Positions 7,825 through 17,561 of a stretch of DNA of 64,000 nucleotides are shown piece by piece. The stretch lies in assembly GCA_902809985.1 (NCBI GenBank), contig CADDXC010000001.1, forward strand, positions 310,001 through 374,000. The letters run 5' to 3'. A program made the translations under genes and the position numbers. Within the stretch, counting starts at the first letter, position 1. Each line of letters starts with the position of its first letter. Below the pieces are notes generated by a model that did no database searches, had not been told where the DNA came from, and was given only the letters and a program-made list of their open reading frames with translations. The stretch comes from Clostridiaceae bacterium BL-3 (lineage in GTDB: Bacteria; Bacillota; Clostridia; Clostridiales; Clostridiaceae).

Positions 7825-9543
7825 TTGAAATTTATGAAAAAATATATAGATAAGTATTGGAAAGGATTTTCCCTCGCGATAGTATGCCTTACGGTAGAGG
7901 CGTTATGCGATCTTATGCAGCCTACAATAATGTCTGATATAGTGGATATAGGTGTAGCATATAGAGATGCGGATTATATAATCAGAAACGGTCTGATAAT
8001 GCTTGGAATTACTGCCATTGGAGCCTTGGGAGCTTCAGGACGCAATATATTGTCTGGAACTGTGTCGCAGAATTTTAGTGCAGATCTGAGGGAGGATTTA
8101 TTTAAAAAAGTTCAGGGATTCTCTTTTGAGAGCATTGACAAATTTGAGAGAAGCTCTCTTATAACACGGCTTACAAATGATGTAACTCAGATCCAGAACT
8201 TTGTGAATGGACTTATGAGAATAGCTGTGAAGGCACCTATTCTATGTGTGGGAAGCATAATTATGGCATCCAGACTGAATTTGCGTCTTTCGGTGGTAAT
8301 TTTTGCTGCAATATCTATTGTAGCAGTGTTGATATTTTTAAATGTGAATATTGGGTATCCGTATTTTATAAAAGTCCAGCAGGCCTTAGACAAGGTAAAC
8401 TCAGTAATGAGGGAATACCTGTCTGGAGTAAGAGTTGTAAAGGCATTTAACAGATCAGATTATGAAAATAAAAGATTTAAAGGTTTCAATGAAGAGCTCG
8501 GGACATTATCAACCAGGGCAATGAGGGTTGTATCCATATTTTCCCCGGGCATAAATTTGGTAATAAATTTGGGAATAGTATCTGTGCTCTGGATTGGGGG
8601 AATATACGTGAACAGAGGCACCATGAAGGTGGGGCAGATAATTGCATTTACAAATTATATGACACAGATATTGTATTCAATTATGATCATATCTGCAGTT
8701 TTTAATACATTTGTGAGATTTAAAGCCTCTGCCAGCAGGATCTCTAAGGTGTTTGAAGAAAGAAGCAGCTTTAGCTCCAACAATTCTATTTTAAATATTG
8801 ATAAAGCGGGTAAAATAGAATTTGAAAATGTAGGTTTTGCTTATGCCAATGGCCACCGGATTATTGAAAATATAAGTTTTACCTGTATTCCAGGAGAGAC
8901 CCTGGGAATTATAGGAGCCACAGGATCAGGTAAGAGCACTTTGGTAAGCCTAATTCCCAGATTCTATGACGTTACTTCTGGAATTATAAAAATTGGTGGA
9001 GTGGATATAAAAAATATAGATGAAAAGATATTGAGGAATAAAATAGCTCTTGTGCCGCAAGAGACTGTATTGTTTACAGGAAGTGTGCTTGAGAATATAA
9101 GATGGGGAAAAGAAGATGCTTCTTTAGAAGAGGTTAGGGAAGCTGCTCAAGCTGCGGAAGTGGATGAATTTATTTCAAAATTTCCAGAAAAATATGATAC
9201 AAAGCTTGGACAGGGAGGAGTAAATTTTTCAGGAGGACAAAAACAGAGGGTCTCTATAGCCAGGGCACTTATAAAAAAGCCTGAGGTGCTCATACTTGAT
9301 GATTGTACTAGTGCGGTAGATGCATCTACGGAAGTAAAAATTAGAAAAAAATTAAAAAAATATTCGGATAACCTTACCTGTATAATAATTGCGCAAAAAA
9401 TATCTTCTGTTATGTCTGCAGATAAAATAATTGTTTTGGACAGTGGAAAACTGGTAGGTATTGGGAGGCATGAGGAACTTATAAAGAACTGTCAGGTATA
9501 TAAAGATATATTTTTGTCCCAGGTTGGAAGGGAGAAGTTGTGA
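7825..9543 (+). CDS. ABC exporter half-transporter, degenerate-site subunit
   Basis: A 572-residue half-transporter with six membrane helices (about residues 15-300) followed by a nucleotide-binding domain. Walker A is GATGSGKST and the signature is FSGGQKQR. Walker B reads LILDDCTSAVD, so the catalytic Glu is Asp, and the switch His is replaced by Gln (IIAQKISS). These two changes are known marks of the subunit that provides the degenerate site in heterodimeric exporters such as TM287/288, LmrCD and BmrCD. The next gene, three bases downstream, supplies the competent Glu and His. Export of drugs, lipids or peptides is possible; the substrate is not evident. TTG start after AGGGGTG. Confidence 0.88.
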   Translation: MKFMKKYIDKYWKGFSLAIVCLTVEALCDLMQPTIMSDIVDIGVAYRDADYIIRNGLIMLGITAIGALGASGRNILSGTVSQNFSADLREDLFKKVQGFSFESIDKFERSSLITRLTNDVTQIQNFVNGLMRIAVKAPILCVGSIIMASRLNLRLSVVIFAAISIVAVLIFLNVNIGYPYFIKVQQALDKVNSVMREYLSGVRVVKAFNRSDYENKRFKGFNEELGTLSTRAMRVVSIFSPGINLVINLGIVSVLWIGGIYVNRGTMKVGQIIAFTNYMTQILYSIMIISAVFNTFVRFKASASRISKVFEERSSFSSNNSILNIDKAGKIEFENVGFAYANGHRIIENISFTCIPGETLGIIGATGSGKSTLVSLIPRFYDVTSGIIKIGGVDIKNIDEKILRNKIALVPQETVLFTGSVLENIRWGKEDASLEEVREAAQAAEVDEFISKFPEKYDTKLGQGGVNFSGGQKQRVSIARALIKKPEVLILDDCTSAVDASTEVKIRKKLKKYSDNLTCIIIAQKISSVMSADKIIVLDSGKLVGIGRHEELIKNCQVYKDIFLSQVGREKL

Positions 9544-9546
9544 TAT

Positions 9547-11409
9547 ATGGATAAAAAATTTAAATATGACAAAAGCAGTATCAGAATGCCTCTTGGACCA
9601 AGGAGAGGTGTAAAAGGTAAAGGCAGCATTAAGCCAGTTGAAAAGCCTAAAAATTTTAGGAAGACTTTGTTCAGATTGTGGAGATATTTTGGAAGTGAAA
9701 GAAGACTTCTAATTATAATTTTTATATTTGTGATACTGGATTCCATAGTGTCGTTTTTAGGACCTTATTTCATAGGGAAATCTATTGATGCCATGTCCTC
9801 AGGATTGAAGGTAAGAGTGGACTTCGGCCTGCTGTTTATGATGGTCATGCTGCTTTTATTCACATATATACTAGATGGAGTGCTGACTTTTTTTCAAAGC
9901 TGGCTTATAGCTGGAACAGCCCAAAGAATAATAATAAGACTCAGGGAAAATTTATTTAATAAGCTTCAGAAGCTTCCAATATCTTTTTTTGACAGAAATA
10001 CCCATGGGGAGATAATGAGCAGGCTCACCAATGATATAGAAAATGTGAGTTCTACCATATCGCAGTCTACCACCCAGCTCATGTCATCAGCGGTGACAGT
10101 ATTTGGATCTTTTGTAATGATGCTTGTTTTGAGCCCTATTATGACTTTTGTGAGCCTTATTACAGTTCCACTGGTGTTTTTACTTACCAAGAGTATAGCA
10201 AAGAATACAAGCAAATTATTTAAGACTCAGCAGATAGAACTTGGGAAATTGAATGGTCATATAGAGGAATCCATATCAGGACTTCAGGTAATAAAAGCTT
10301 TTAACCATGAAGAAAAAATCATAGAGAAATTTAATCTAATGAATCGTAGGTTGTGTAAAGTGGGATTAAAGGCCCAAATACTGTCCGGGTTTTTAATGCC
10401 AATTATGAATGTCATAAACAATATAGGATTTGCTGCAGTAGCCGGAGTTGGTGGGATTTTAGCTGTAAAGGATATTATAACCGTAGGAGTTATAGCCAGC
10501 TTCTTAAGCTATTCAAGGCAATTTACCAGACCCCTAAATAGTATAGCAAGTATATTTAATACCCTCCAGTCAGCTGTTGCAGGTGCGGAAAGAGTATTTG
10601 AAATATTGGATGAGGAAGAGGAATTAAAGGATACATCTGGAGCGAAAATACTTGAAGATTGTAAAGGCCGTATTGTTTTTGAAAATGTATGTTTTAGATA
10701 TAGGGAAGATGTCGAGGTATTGAAGAATATAAATCTTGAAATAAATCCAGGTACCAGTGTAGCTTTGGTTGGGCCTACAGGAGCAGGTAAAACCACTATC
10801 GTAAATCTGCTAAATAGGTTCTACGACGTATCCAGCGGGAGAATTTTTATTGATGGGGTGGACATCAGAGATTATACCAGGGACAGCCTTAGAAAATGCT
10901 TTGGTATAGTTCTTCAGGATACCTATCTTTTTACAGGCACCATATTTGAGAACATCAGATATGGTAATCTGGATGCAGATTATTCTCAAGTAAAAAAAGT
11001 TGCGGAATCAGTAGGTGCAGATAAATTTATTGAAAAGCTTCCAGAAGGATACAATACTATGATTCAAGAGGGAGGAAGCAATTTAAGCCAGGGCGAAAGG
11101 CAGATAATATCCATAGCAAGGGCTGTACTTTCAAATCCTTCTATACTTATTTTAGATGAAGCTACCAGCAGTATAGATACTAGAACGGAGATTGGGATAC
11201 AGAAAGCTATGTTTAAACTTATGGAGGATAGGACTAGCTTTATTATTGCCCATAGGCTCAGCACTATAAAGTATTCTGATATCATAATGGTTATAAAAGA
11301 TGGTAGAATAGTGGAACTTGGAAATCATAAGGATTTAATAGATAGAAAAGGTGTATATTATAATATGTATTACAACCAGATTGTCTCAAGCAGCTCTCAG
11401 GGTTCATAA
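9547..11409 (+). CDS. ABC exporter half-transporter, catalytic-site subunit
   Basis: A 620-residue partner of the preceding gene. An N-terminal extension of about 40 residues, basic and Pro/Gly rich (PLGPRRGVKGKGS), is typical of the longer subunit in heterodimeric exporters. The membrane domain follows (about 50-330), then a nucleotide-binding domain with Walker A GPTGAGKTT, Walker B LILDEATSSID (catalytic Glu present) and switch His in IIAHRLST. The signature is LSQGERQ rather than LSGGQ, again a feature of asymmetric pairs. The ATG follows the previous stop by three bases, so the two are co-translated. A terminator ends the unit at 11485-11508. Confidence 0.9.
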   Translation: MDKKFKYDKSSIRMPLGPRRGVKGKGSIKPVEKPKNFRKTLFRLWRYFGSERRLLIIIFIFVILDSIVSFLGPYFIGKSIDAMSSGLKVRVDFGLLFMMVMLLLFTYILDGVLTFFQSWLIAGTAQRIIIRLRENLFNKLQKLPISFFDRNTHGEIMSRLTNDIENVSSTISQSTTQLMSSAVTVFGSFVMMLVLSPIMTFVSLITVPLVFLLTKSIAKNTSKLFKTQQIELGKLNGHIEESISGLQVIKAFNHEEKIIEKFNLMNRRLCKVGLKAQILSGFLMPIMNVINNIGFAAVAGVGGILAVKDIITVGVIASFLSYSRQFTRPLNSIASIFNTLQSAVAGAERVFEILDEEEELKDTSGAKILEDCKGRIVFENVCFRYREDVEVLKNINLEINPGTSVALVGPTGAGKTTIVNLLNRFYDVSSGRIFIDGVDIRDYTRDSLRKCFGIVLQDTYLFTGTIFENIRYGNLDADYSQVKKVAESVGADKFIEKLPEGYNTMIQEGGSNLSQGERQIISIARAVLSNPSILILDEATSSIDTRTEIGIQKAMFKLMEDRTSFIIAHRLSTIKYSDIIMVIKDGRIVELGNHKDLIDRKGVYYNMYYNQIVSSSSQGS

Positions 11410-11484
11410 GTAAATCTGGATAAAACAGGGTATTATCCTGAGATATAGTCGAAAATTAGAAATCCCGTATATTTAAGACAGATA

Positions 11485-11508
11485 AAAGGGCAGAGGACTG
11501 CTCTTTTT
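11485..11508 (+). terminator. Terminator of the ABC exporter operon
   Basis: AAAGGGCAG (11485-11493) pairs with CTGCTCTTT (11498-11506) across a four-base loop, and runs into a T-tract. Confidence 0.85.
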
Positions 11509-11538
11509 AATTTTTGCAAAAAATACTGAATTATTATC

Positions 11539-11567
11539 TTGACATCATAAAAAATTGTGATAATATT
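11539..11567 (+). promoter_or_regulatory. Sigma-A-type promoter of the sugar-acid operon
   Basis: TTGACA at 11539-11544, with TAATAT at 11561-11566 sixteen bases later (GATAAT-like overlap just before it). It is the first strong promoter after the preceding terminator and leads into the operon starting at 11731. Confidence 0.65.
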
Positions 11568-11577
11568 AATTATGATA

Positions 11578-11610
11578 TTCGTATAAACAAATTAGTTTTG
11601 TATATGCGAA
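11578..11610 (+). promoter_or_regulatory. Palindromic operator, candidate IclR-family site
   Basis: TTCGTATAAACAAA (11578-11591) and TTTGTATATGCGAA (11597-11610) form a 14-bp inverted repeat matching at 12 of 14 positions, with a 5-bp spacer. It lies just downstream of the -10 element, where a bound protein would block transcription. The IclR-type gene at the far end of the cluster is the likely binder; that link is inference. Confidence 0.6.
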
Positions 11611-11730
11611 CAAAATAAAGAAGAATTAGCTTTATCAATTGTCAAATTGCCGATACGAGCAGCAGGATATAGCTATTACAAAATAAGCTTTGAATTTAAT
11701 CTAAAATTTTTATTGAAGGAGAGATAACAC

Positions 11731-12633
11731 GTGAAAAAGGCTAAATTTTTAACTCCTGTAATTACTGCATTTGATGCTGAGGGAAATTTAGATGTCCAGG
11801 CAAATAAAAATGTTTATGACTATCTTATTGACTCAGGTATAGATGGTTTAGTTGTTATGGGCAGTACAGGTGAATTCTATGCAATGTCTATTGAACAGAG
11901 GAAAGAATTGATTGATCTTGTTGTTCCCTATGTAAATAAGAGAACAAAGACTATTATTGGTACAGGCTGTATGACAATAGAAGATACAATTGAACTTTCC
12001 AATTACGCTATTGGTGTTGGAGCGGATGCTGTTATTGTTGTTAGTCCGTATTATTTTGGTTTAACGGATGCAAATTTGGATTTTTACTATGGAGAAATCG
12101 CAAAAGCTGTAAAGGGTAATATTTATTTATATAATTTTCCTGACAGAACAGGATATGATCTATCACCGGAATTTACACTTAATTTGTTGAGAAAACATGG
12201 CAATATTGTTGGATATAAAGATACGGTATCAGAAATGGGACATACTAGAAAGCTGATCAAAACCGTACAGAATGAATTTCCTGGATTTGAGGTATTTTCA
12301 GGATTTGATGAAAATTTTGTCCATAATATTCTTGTAGGTGGAAGCGGTTGCATTAGTGCACTTTCAAATCTTTATCCAGAGATTTTTGTAAATTGGGTGA
12401 AATCGGTTAATAATAAAAATATCGCTAAAATAGCTGAAATTCAAAATTGTGTTGATAAAATGTCAGAATTATATGAGATAAGCCAGTGTTTTATTCCTAT
12501 TCTAAAGAAAGCAATGATGTTTAAAGGTTTAGATATTAAAGACTACTGTAAAACTCCTTTTCTTCAGGCAGATGAAAAGCAAACCAATGCAATTAAGGAA
12601 CTGATGGAAGAGGTAGATCATATAATCTCATAA
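11731..12633 (+). CDS. DapA/NanA-family aldolase, probable 2-keto-3-deoxy-sugar-acid aldolase
   Basis: A 300-residue class I aldolase of the dihydrodipicolinate synthase/N-acetylneuraminate lyase family. Visible marks are GSTGE (44-48) for the carboxylate, Tyr134 in YNFPDRTG and the Schiff-base Lys163 in GYKDT. Its place before a YjhG/YagF-type dehydratase mirrors the E. coli yjhH-yjhG and yagE-yagF pairs, where the aldolase splits 2-keto-3-deoxy-D-xylonate to pyruvate and glycolaldehyde. The likely reaction here is cleavage of such a 2-keto-3-deoxy acid; the exact sugar is not fixed by sequence. GTG start after AAGGAGAG. First gene of the operon, directly behind the palindromic operator. Confidence 0.85.
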   Translation: MKKAKFLTPVITAFDAEGNLDVQANKNVYDYLIDSGIDGLVVMGSTGEFYAMSIEQRKELIDLVVPYVNKRTKTIIGTGCMTIEDTIELSNYAIGVGADAVIVVSPYYFGLTDANLDFYYGEIAKAVKGNIYLYNFPDRTGYDLSPEFTLNLLRKHGNIVGYKDTVSEMGHTRKLIKTVQNEFPGFEVFSGFDENFVHNILVGGSGCISALSNLYPEIFVNWVKSVNNKNIAKIAEIQNCVDKMSELYEISQCFIPILKKAMMFKGLDIKDYCKTPFLQADEKQTNAIKELMEEVDHIIS

Positions 12634-12708
12634 AAATTGCTACTTAGCCATATGTTTTGTTAATTAAGTTATCAAAATAATTTTAATTATAGAGAGGAAG
12701 GGTTAATT

Positions 12709-14682
12709 GTGTCATTAAAATCAATTTTTGGTGAAGAAAAAGCAGCTTTGTATAAAATTCACACTCATGCAGAAGGGCCTAAGGGTTCGCTTCCACTTAC
12801 TCCGGAATTGTTGAAAAAATTACCTAGCGGTAATGTATTCGGAATGACTTTAAGTGCCGGTATGGGATGGGAGCCATCTAAACTCTTGGGTGGTGACGTG
12901 CTGATACTCAGCAATCAAGGTGGTGTTCGTGATAATGACGGTACTCCGATAGCTTTAGGATTACACACAGGTCACTTTGAATTGGGATTGCAGGTAAGAG
13001 CGGCATCTGAAGAGATCAAGAAACTTGGAGGCGTTCCTTATGCTGCATACGTAACAGATCCATGTGACGGACGCAGCCAGGGTACAACAGGAATGTTTGA
13101 TTCTCTGCCTTATCGTAATGATGCGGCAATAGTACTGCGACGTTTAATTCGTTCACTGCCGACACGACGTGCAATAATTGGTGTAGCTTCATGTGATAAA
13201 GGACTGCCTTCCATGATGATGGCGCTGGTGTCTATGCATGATTTGCCAGCTATCATTGTTCCTGGTGGTGCAACACTTCAACCTATAAAAGGGGAAGATG
13301 CAGGAACTATTCAAACTATTGGAGTTAGATTTGCCAACAATGAGCTTTCATTTGAGGATGCCTGCCGATTGGGATGCAAAGCTTGTGCTTCTGCAGGCGG
13401 TGGATGCCAGTTCTTGGGAACAGCTGGTACTTCACAGGTTATTGCCGAAGCATTGGGAATAGCGTTGACTCACTCTGCTTTATCACCTTCAGGTCAGCCG
13501 ATATGGGAAGAAATTGCTAAGCAGTCAGCTAGGGCAGTTTTGGATATGGCTGATAATGGAATAACTACCAGGGATATTGTTACAGATAAAGCTATTGAAA
13601 ATGCCATGGTGGTTCATGCTGCTTTTGGTGGATCGACGAACTTGCTCCTTCATCTGCCTGCAATTGCACATGCTGCCGGTTGTAAAATTCCAACTGTAAA
13701 AGACTGGGCAAGGGTTAATAGGGAAGTTCCCCGTTTAGTAAGTGTTCTTCCTATGGGACCGGTTAATTACCCAACAGTTTGCGCATTTTTAGCAGGAGGA
13801 GTTCCTGAAGTTATGCTTCATTTAAGAAAACTTGGACTTTTGCATGAAGACGTTCTTACCGTTACAGGGGAAACACTTGGAGCTAATCTTGATTGGTGGG
13901 AAAAATCTGAAAGACGTGTACAGTGTAGAAAACGTTTGGTTGAAGTAGATGGATTTGATCCTGATGAAATTATAATGAGCCCAAGCAGGGCAAAAGAAAG
14001 GGGATTGACATCAACAGTAACTTTTCCTATGGGAAATATTGCTCCTCAAGGTTCGGTGGTAAAATCAACAGCTATTGATCCATCTGTTATAGATGATGAT
14101 GGAGTATTTAGACACACTGGAAAAGCTAAGGTTTTCACCTCTGAAAAATCAGCTATTAAAGCGCTTAAAGATGTTGGAAAGATCAAGGCTGGAGATATAA
14201 TGGTTGTCATGGGTGGAGGTCCGATGGGAACAGGTATGGAGGAGACATATCAGTTGACATCTGCTTTAAAACATCTGTCTTTTGGTAAACATGTTTCCTT
14301 GATCACAGATGCACGTTTTTCCGGTGTTTCTACAGGTGCTTGTTTTGGTCATGTAGGTCCTGAGGCATTGGCAGGAGGCCCTCTTGGGAAGCTTCGTGAT
14401 GGAGATGTTATTGAAATTATAGTTGACACCAATAAGCTTGAGGGATCGATTAATTTTATTGGAACTGAGGATAAAAAACTTTCTTATGAAGAAGCAGCCA
14501 AAGTACTAGAAGCACGTGAACCTAATCCAGATCTTGAGCCTGATCCAGATCTTCCAGATGATACAAAACTATGGGCGGCACTTCAGTCTGTCAGCGGTGG
14601 AACCTGGAGTGGAAGCGTATATGATGTAGATAAAATTATTAAAGTTATTGAAGAAGGCAAAAAAGCGATGGATAAGCAATAA
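12709..14682 (+). CDS. IlvD/Edd-family sugar-acid dehydratase, YjhG/YagF type
   Basis: A 657-residue Fe-S dehydratase. The length and the N-terminal stretch match the YjhG/YagF (D-xylonate dehydratase) branch rather than IlvD (about 560) or Edd (about 600). Three likely cluster-binding cysteines are Cys119 ([10 protein letters not shown]), Cys162 ([10 protein letters not shown]) and Cys233 ([14 protein letters not shown]). It would remove water from an aldonate such as D-xylonate to give the 2-keto-3-deoxy acid that the upstream aldolase cleaves. GTG start after GAGAGGAAG, 75 bp after the aldolase. The C-terminal tail has an acidic repeat ([14 protein letters not shown]). The substrate could be another pentonate or hexonate. 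Confidence 0.88.
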   Translation: MSLKSIFGEEKAALYKIHTHAEGPKGSLPLTPELLKKLPSGNVFGMTLSAGMGWEPSKLLGGDVLILSNQGGVRDNDGTPIALGLHTGHFELGLQVRAASEEIKKLGGVPYAAYVTDPCDGRSQGTTGMFDSLPYRNDAAIVLRRLIRSLPTRRAIIGVASCDKGLPSMMMALVSMHDLPAIIVPGGATLQPIKGEDAGTIQTIGVRFANNELSFEDACRLGCKACASAGGGCQFLGTAGTSQVIAEALGIALTHSALSPSGQPIWEEIAKQSARAVLDMADNGITTRDIVTDKAIENAMVVHAAFGGSTNLLLHLPAIAHAAGCKIPTVKDWARVNREVPRLVSVLPMGPVNYPTVCAFLAGGVPEVMLHLRKLGLLHEDVLTVTGETLGANLDWWEKSERRVQCRKRLVEVDGFDPDEIIMSPSRAKERGLTSTVTFPMGNIAPQGSVVKSTAIDPSVIDDDGVFRHTGKAKVFTSEKSAIKALKDVGKIKAGDIMVVMGGGPMGTGMEETYQLTSALKHLSFGKHVSLITDARFSGVSTGACFGHVGPEALAGGPLGKLRDGDVIEIIVDTNKLEGSINFIGTEDKKLSYEEAAKVLEAREPNPDLEPDPDLPDDTKLWAALQSVSGGTWSGSVYDVDKIIKVIEEGKKAMDKQ

Positions 14683-14709
14683 TTATTTAAATTTTAAGGG
14701 GGAATGATT

Positions 14710-14997
14710 ATGAATGACAATATAAATTCCTTAATTGTAGACAAAAAAGATAATGTGGCTGTGGCTATGGTGGAACTAAATACCGGGGATACAGCTGTGT
14801 ACAAGATTGGTGATGAATTGAAAAAGGTTACTATCGTGGACAACGTACCTGTCTATCATAAATTTTCGGTGTCCAATATAAGTGAAGGAGATAAAATTTA
14901 CAAATACGGGCAGGTAATAGGCAGGGCCGTAAAAGATATAAAAATAGGAGAGCATGTTCATCTGCACAATTTAATAAGCATAAGGGAAAATATATAA
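14710..14997 (+). CDS. UxaA-family dehydratase small subunit (SAF domain)
   Basis: A 95-residue protein made of one SAF domain, equal to the N-terminal part of altronate dehydratase UxaA. The mid region KVTIVDNVPVYHKFSVSNI and the GEHVHLHN end motif are typical, the latter marking the usual link to the main catalytic domain. Here it is a separate gene 27 bp before the large-subunit gene, as in many Gram-positive bacteria. The ATG chosen follows AAGGGGGA at good distance; an ATG two codons upstream is too close to that site. It likely supports binding of the acidic sugar substrate or metal. Confidence 0.85.
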   Translation: MNDNINSLIVDKKDNVAVAMVELNTGDTAVYKIGDELKKVTIVDNVPVYHKFSVSNISEGDKIYKYGQVIGRAVKDIKIGEHVHLHNLISIRENI

Positions 14998-15024
14998 CAA
15001 GATAGAGGGAAGGAGGATGATATT

Positions 15025-16185
15025 ATGAAATTTATGGGATACAGAAGGCCCGATGGAAAGGTTGGAGTGAGAAATAAGGTTCTTGTGCTGCCTACCTGTG
15101 CATGCTCCAGTGAAACCTGCAGGATAGTCGCAGGGCAGGTAACAGGAGCTGTCAGCATAATCAATCAGAATGGATGTGGTCAGGCGAAGGGAGATCTTGA
15201 TATTACTGTAAAGGTATTAGTTGGTCTGGCAGCAAATCCAAATGTATACGGTACAGTTCTCATAGGACTGGGATGTGAGAATGCCCAGCCTGATGAGGTT
15301 TCAAAGTTGATAAAAGCTGTTACAAACAAACCGTTGAAGAAACTGGTAATTCAAGAGGAGGGAGGTACAAGTGCTACTATAGCCAAGGGAATTGAATATG
15401 CAAGGGAGATGGCACAGGAGGCATCTGAACTTGAAAGGGAAGAAGCTGACATATCTGAACTCATAGTAGGTACGGAATGCGGAGGATCTGATCCAACTTC
15501 CGGGCTGGCAGCCAATCCGGTTCTTGGTGATATGAGTGACAGGCTGGTGGATCTGGGATCGACTTCAATATTGTGTGAGACAACTGAATTCATAGGTGCG
15601 GAGCATCTGCTCGCAGCCAGGGGAGCTACTCCTGAAATAAGCGATAGGATTATATCAATAGTCAAGAGATATGAAAAGCATTTAAAGACTGCAGGGGAAG
15701 ACTTAAGGGAAGGAAACCCATCGCCTGGCAATAAGGCAGGGGGCATAAGCACCATTGAGGAAAAATCCCTGGGATGCATACACAAGGGAGGACACAGGCA
15801 AATAGTAGAAGTAGTTGATTATGCTTATTTTCCAAGTAAAAAGGGATTGGTCATAATGGATACACCGGGTTTTGATATAGCATCTGTGACAGGGCTTGCA
15901 GCAGGAGGATGCCAGATAATAGTGTTTACTACGGGAAGGGGAACTCCTACGGGCAATATAATATCGCCGGTGCTGAAAGTGACGGGCAACAAATATACCT
16001 TTGAAAAGATGAAGGGAAATATAGATTTTGATGCAAGCGGAATTCTATCGGGAAAAGATACGGTAGAACAGCTGGGCGAGAAACTGCTGAATGAAGTCAT
16101 CCATGTGGCAGATGGAAAAGTTACAAAGGCAGAAGCATTGGGCTTCAATGATACTGCAATATGCAGAGTGTGCAACTATGTGTAG
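15025..16185 (+). CDS. UxaA-family dehydratase large subunit
   Basis: A 386-residue protein matching the C-terminal catalytic part of altronate/galactarate dehydratases. Seen are the opening GYRRPDGKVGVRNK, conserved cysteines in LPTCACSSETC and GLGCENAQ, GTECGGSD, and a closing CRVCNYV. Together with the SAF subunit it would dehydrate an aldonate or aldarate of the altronate type to a 2-keto-3-deoxy acid. Having two unlike dehydratases in one operon suggests either two sugar-acid substrates or two epimers of one, the latter fitting the epimerase-like gene downstream. ATG after AAGGAGG. Confidence 0.86.
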   Translation: MKFMGYRRPDGKVGVRNKVLVLPTCACSSETCRIVAGQVTGAVSIINQNGCGQAKGDLDITVKVLVGLAANPNVYGTVLIGLGCENAQPDEVSKLIKAVTNKPLKKLVIQEEGGTSATIAKGIEYAREMAQEASELEREEADISELIVGTECGGSDPTSGLAANPVLGDMSDRLVDLGSTSILCETTEFIGAEHLLAARGATPEISDRIISIVKRYEKHLKTAGEDLREGNPSPGNKAGGISTIEEKSLGCIHKGGHRQIVEVVDYAYFPSKKGLVIMDTPGFDIASVTGLAAGGCQIIVFTTGRGTPTGNIISPVLKVTGNKYTFEKMKGNIDFDASGILSGKDTVEQLGEKLLNEVIHVADGKVTKAEALGFNDTAICRVCNYV

Positions 16186-16235
16186 GTTATTTGTTTGAAT
16201 GAGAATTATTTATAGTATTTTAAGGAGGAATTCAA

Positions 16236-17510
16236 ATGCAAAAAAGTATAGATAAAATACCCAGTGGACGTTGGATTCATATAATCCCACCTGCAATACT
16301 GGTTTATATAGTAGCATTTATGGATCGTACAAATATAGGTTTTGCAATGGCAGGAGGAATGAGTGAAGAGCTAGCTATGACAGCTAGTATTACGGGCCTT
16401 GCTGCAGGAATATTCTTTGTAGGGTATCTGTTTCTGCAGGTACCTGGTGGTCAAATAGCTGAAAAGGGAAGTGCCAAGAAATTTATAGCCTATTCCATTT
16501 TAGCCTGGGGTGGACTTGCAGTTGTATCAGGATTTGTCAAGAATGTACCACAGCTGCTTGCAATTCGTTTTCTGTTGGGAGTTGCTGAAGGTGGTGTTTG
16601 GCCCGCAATACTTACCATTATAAGTCATTGGTTTCCAAATGAAGAAAGGGGAAGGGCAAATGCATATTTTATAATGAATGTGCCTATAGCTTCCATAATA
16701 ACCGGACCTCTTTCCGGGTGGATTATAACTGCGTACAGCTGGCGTGCCGTTTTTGTAATAGAAGGCATAATATCCCTTGCACTTATACTGGTTTGGCTTC
16801 CGCTTATAAGTGACAGGCCTGAAGATGCTAAGTGGATATCTAAAGAAGAAAAAGAGTATATTACACGAAAAATAAAAGAAGAGCAGGAAAATATAAAAGA
16901 TCTGGAGGGAACTGCAGTATCTTTTAAAGATATATTCTCCAATATAAATATGTGGAAATTGATTATAATATATTTTTGCTATCAGACCGGAATATATGGT
17001 TTCTCGCTGTGGCTTCCAACTTTGATAAAAGAACTTACTAAATCAGGAATGAATGGTGTGGGGTGGTTGTCTACATTGCCGTATATAGGCACTATAGTTG
17101 GACTGTATGTATTTTCTCATCTATCTGACAAAAGCGGAAATAGAAGACTGCATACTGCATTACCTTTGATCGGATTTTCCATATGTTTGTTGCTGTCAGT
17201 TCAAACCAAATCCAATATATGGCTGTCATTTGCATTTTTAATTGGATGCGGTGTATTTCTTCAAGCAGCTTCAAGCGTATTCTGGACAATACCACCTATA
17301 TTGTTTAATGCTGAAATGGCAGGTGGTGCCAGAGGAGTTATAAATGCACTGGGAAATCTGGGAGGCTTCTTGGGACCGTATATAGTTGGATGGCTGACTA
17401 TGAAATACAGTTCTGGTATAGGGATTTATAGTTTAGTAATAATTTTGGCAATTGGATTTTTAGTGACGGTATCATTACCGAAAGAGACATCTAAAAGTGA
17501 ACAATTATAA
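16236..17510 (+). CDS. MFS transporter, anion:cation symporter family
   Basis: A 424-residue carrier with about 12 membrane helices. DRTNIGFA in helix 1 is a hallmark of the ACS family (hexuronate, galactonate, glucarate and tartrate carriers). The loop after helix 6 is charged (SKEEKEYITRKIKEEQ), as in the family. Lying between a dehydratase and a racemase-like gene, it is the probable importer of the sugar acid this operon degrades, coupled to protons. Strong AAGGAGG ribosome site. Confidence 0.88.
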   Translation: MQKSIDKIPSGRWIHIIPPAILVYIVAFMDRTNIGFAMAGGMSEELAMTASITGLAAGIFFVGYLFLQVPGGQIAEKGSAKKFIAYSILAWGGLAVVSGFVKNVPQLLAIRFLLGVAEGGVWPAILTIISHWFPNEERGRANAYFIMNVPIASIITGPLSGWIITAYSWRAVFVIEGIISLALILVWLPLISDRPEDAKWISKEEKEYITRKIKEEQENIKDLEGTAVSFKDIFSNINMWKLIIIYFCYQTGIYGFSLWLPTLIKELTKSGMNGVGWLSTLPYIGTIVGLYVFSHLSDKSGNRRLHTALPLIGFSICLLLSVQTKSNIWLSFAFLIGCGVFLQAASSVFWTIPPILFNAEMAGGARGVINALGNLGGFLGPYIVGWLTMKYSSGIGIYSLVIILAIGFLVTVSLPKETSKSEQL

Positions 17511-17561
17511 ATGAATTATTTTGAGCATGTATGAAATACCAAATGAATGGGAGATGTAAAT

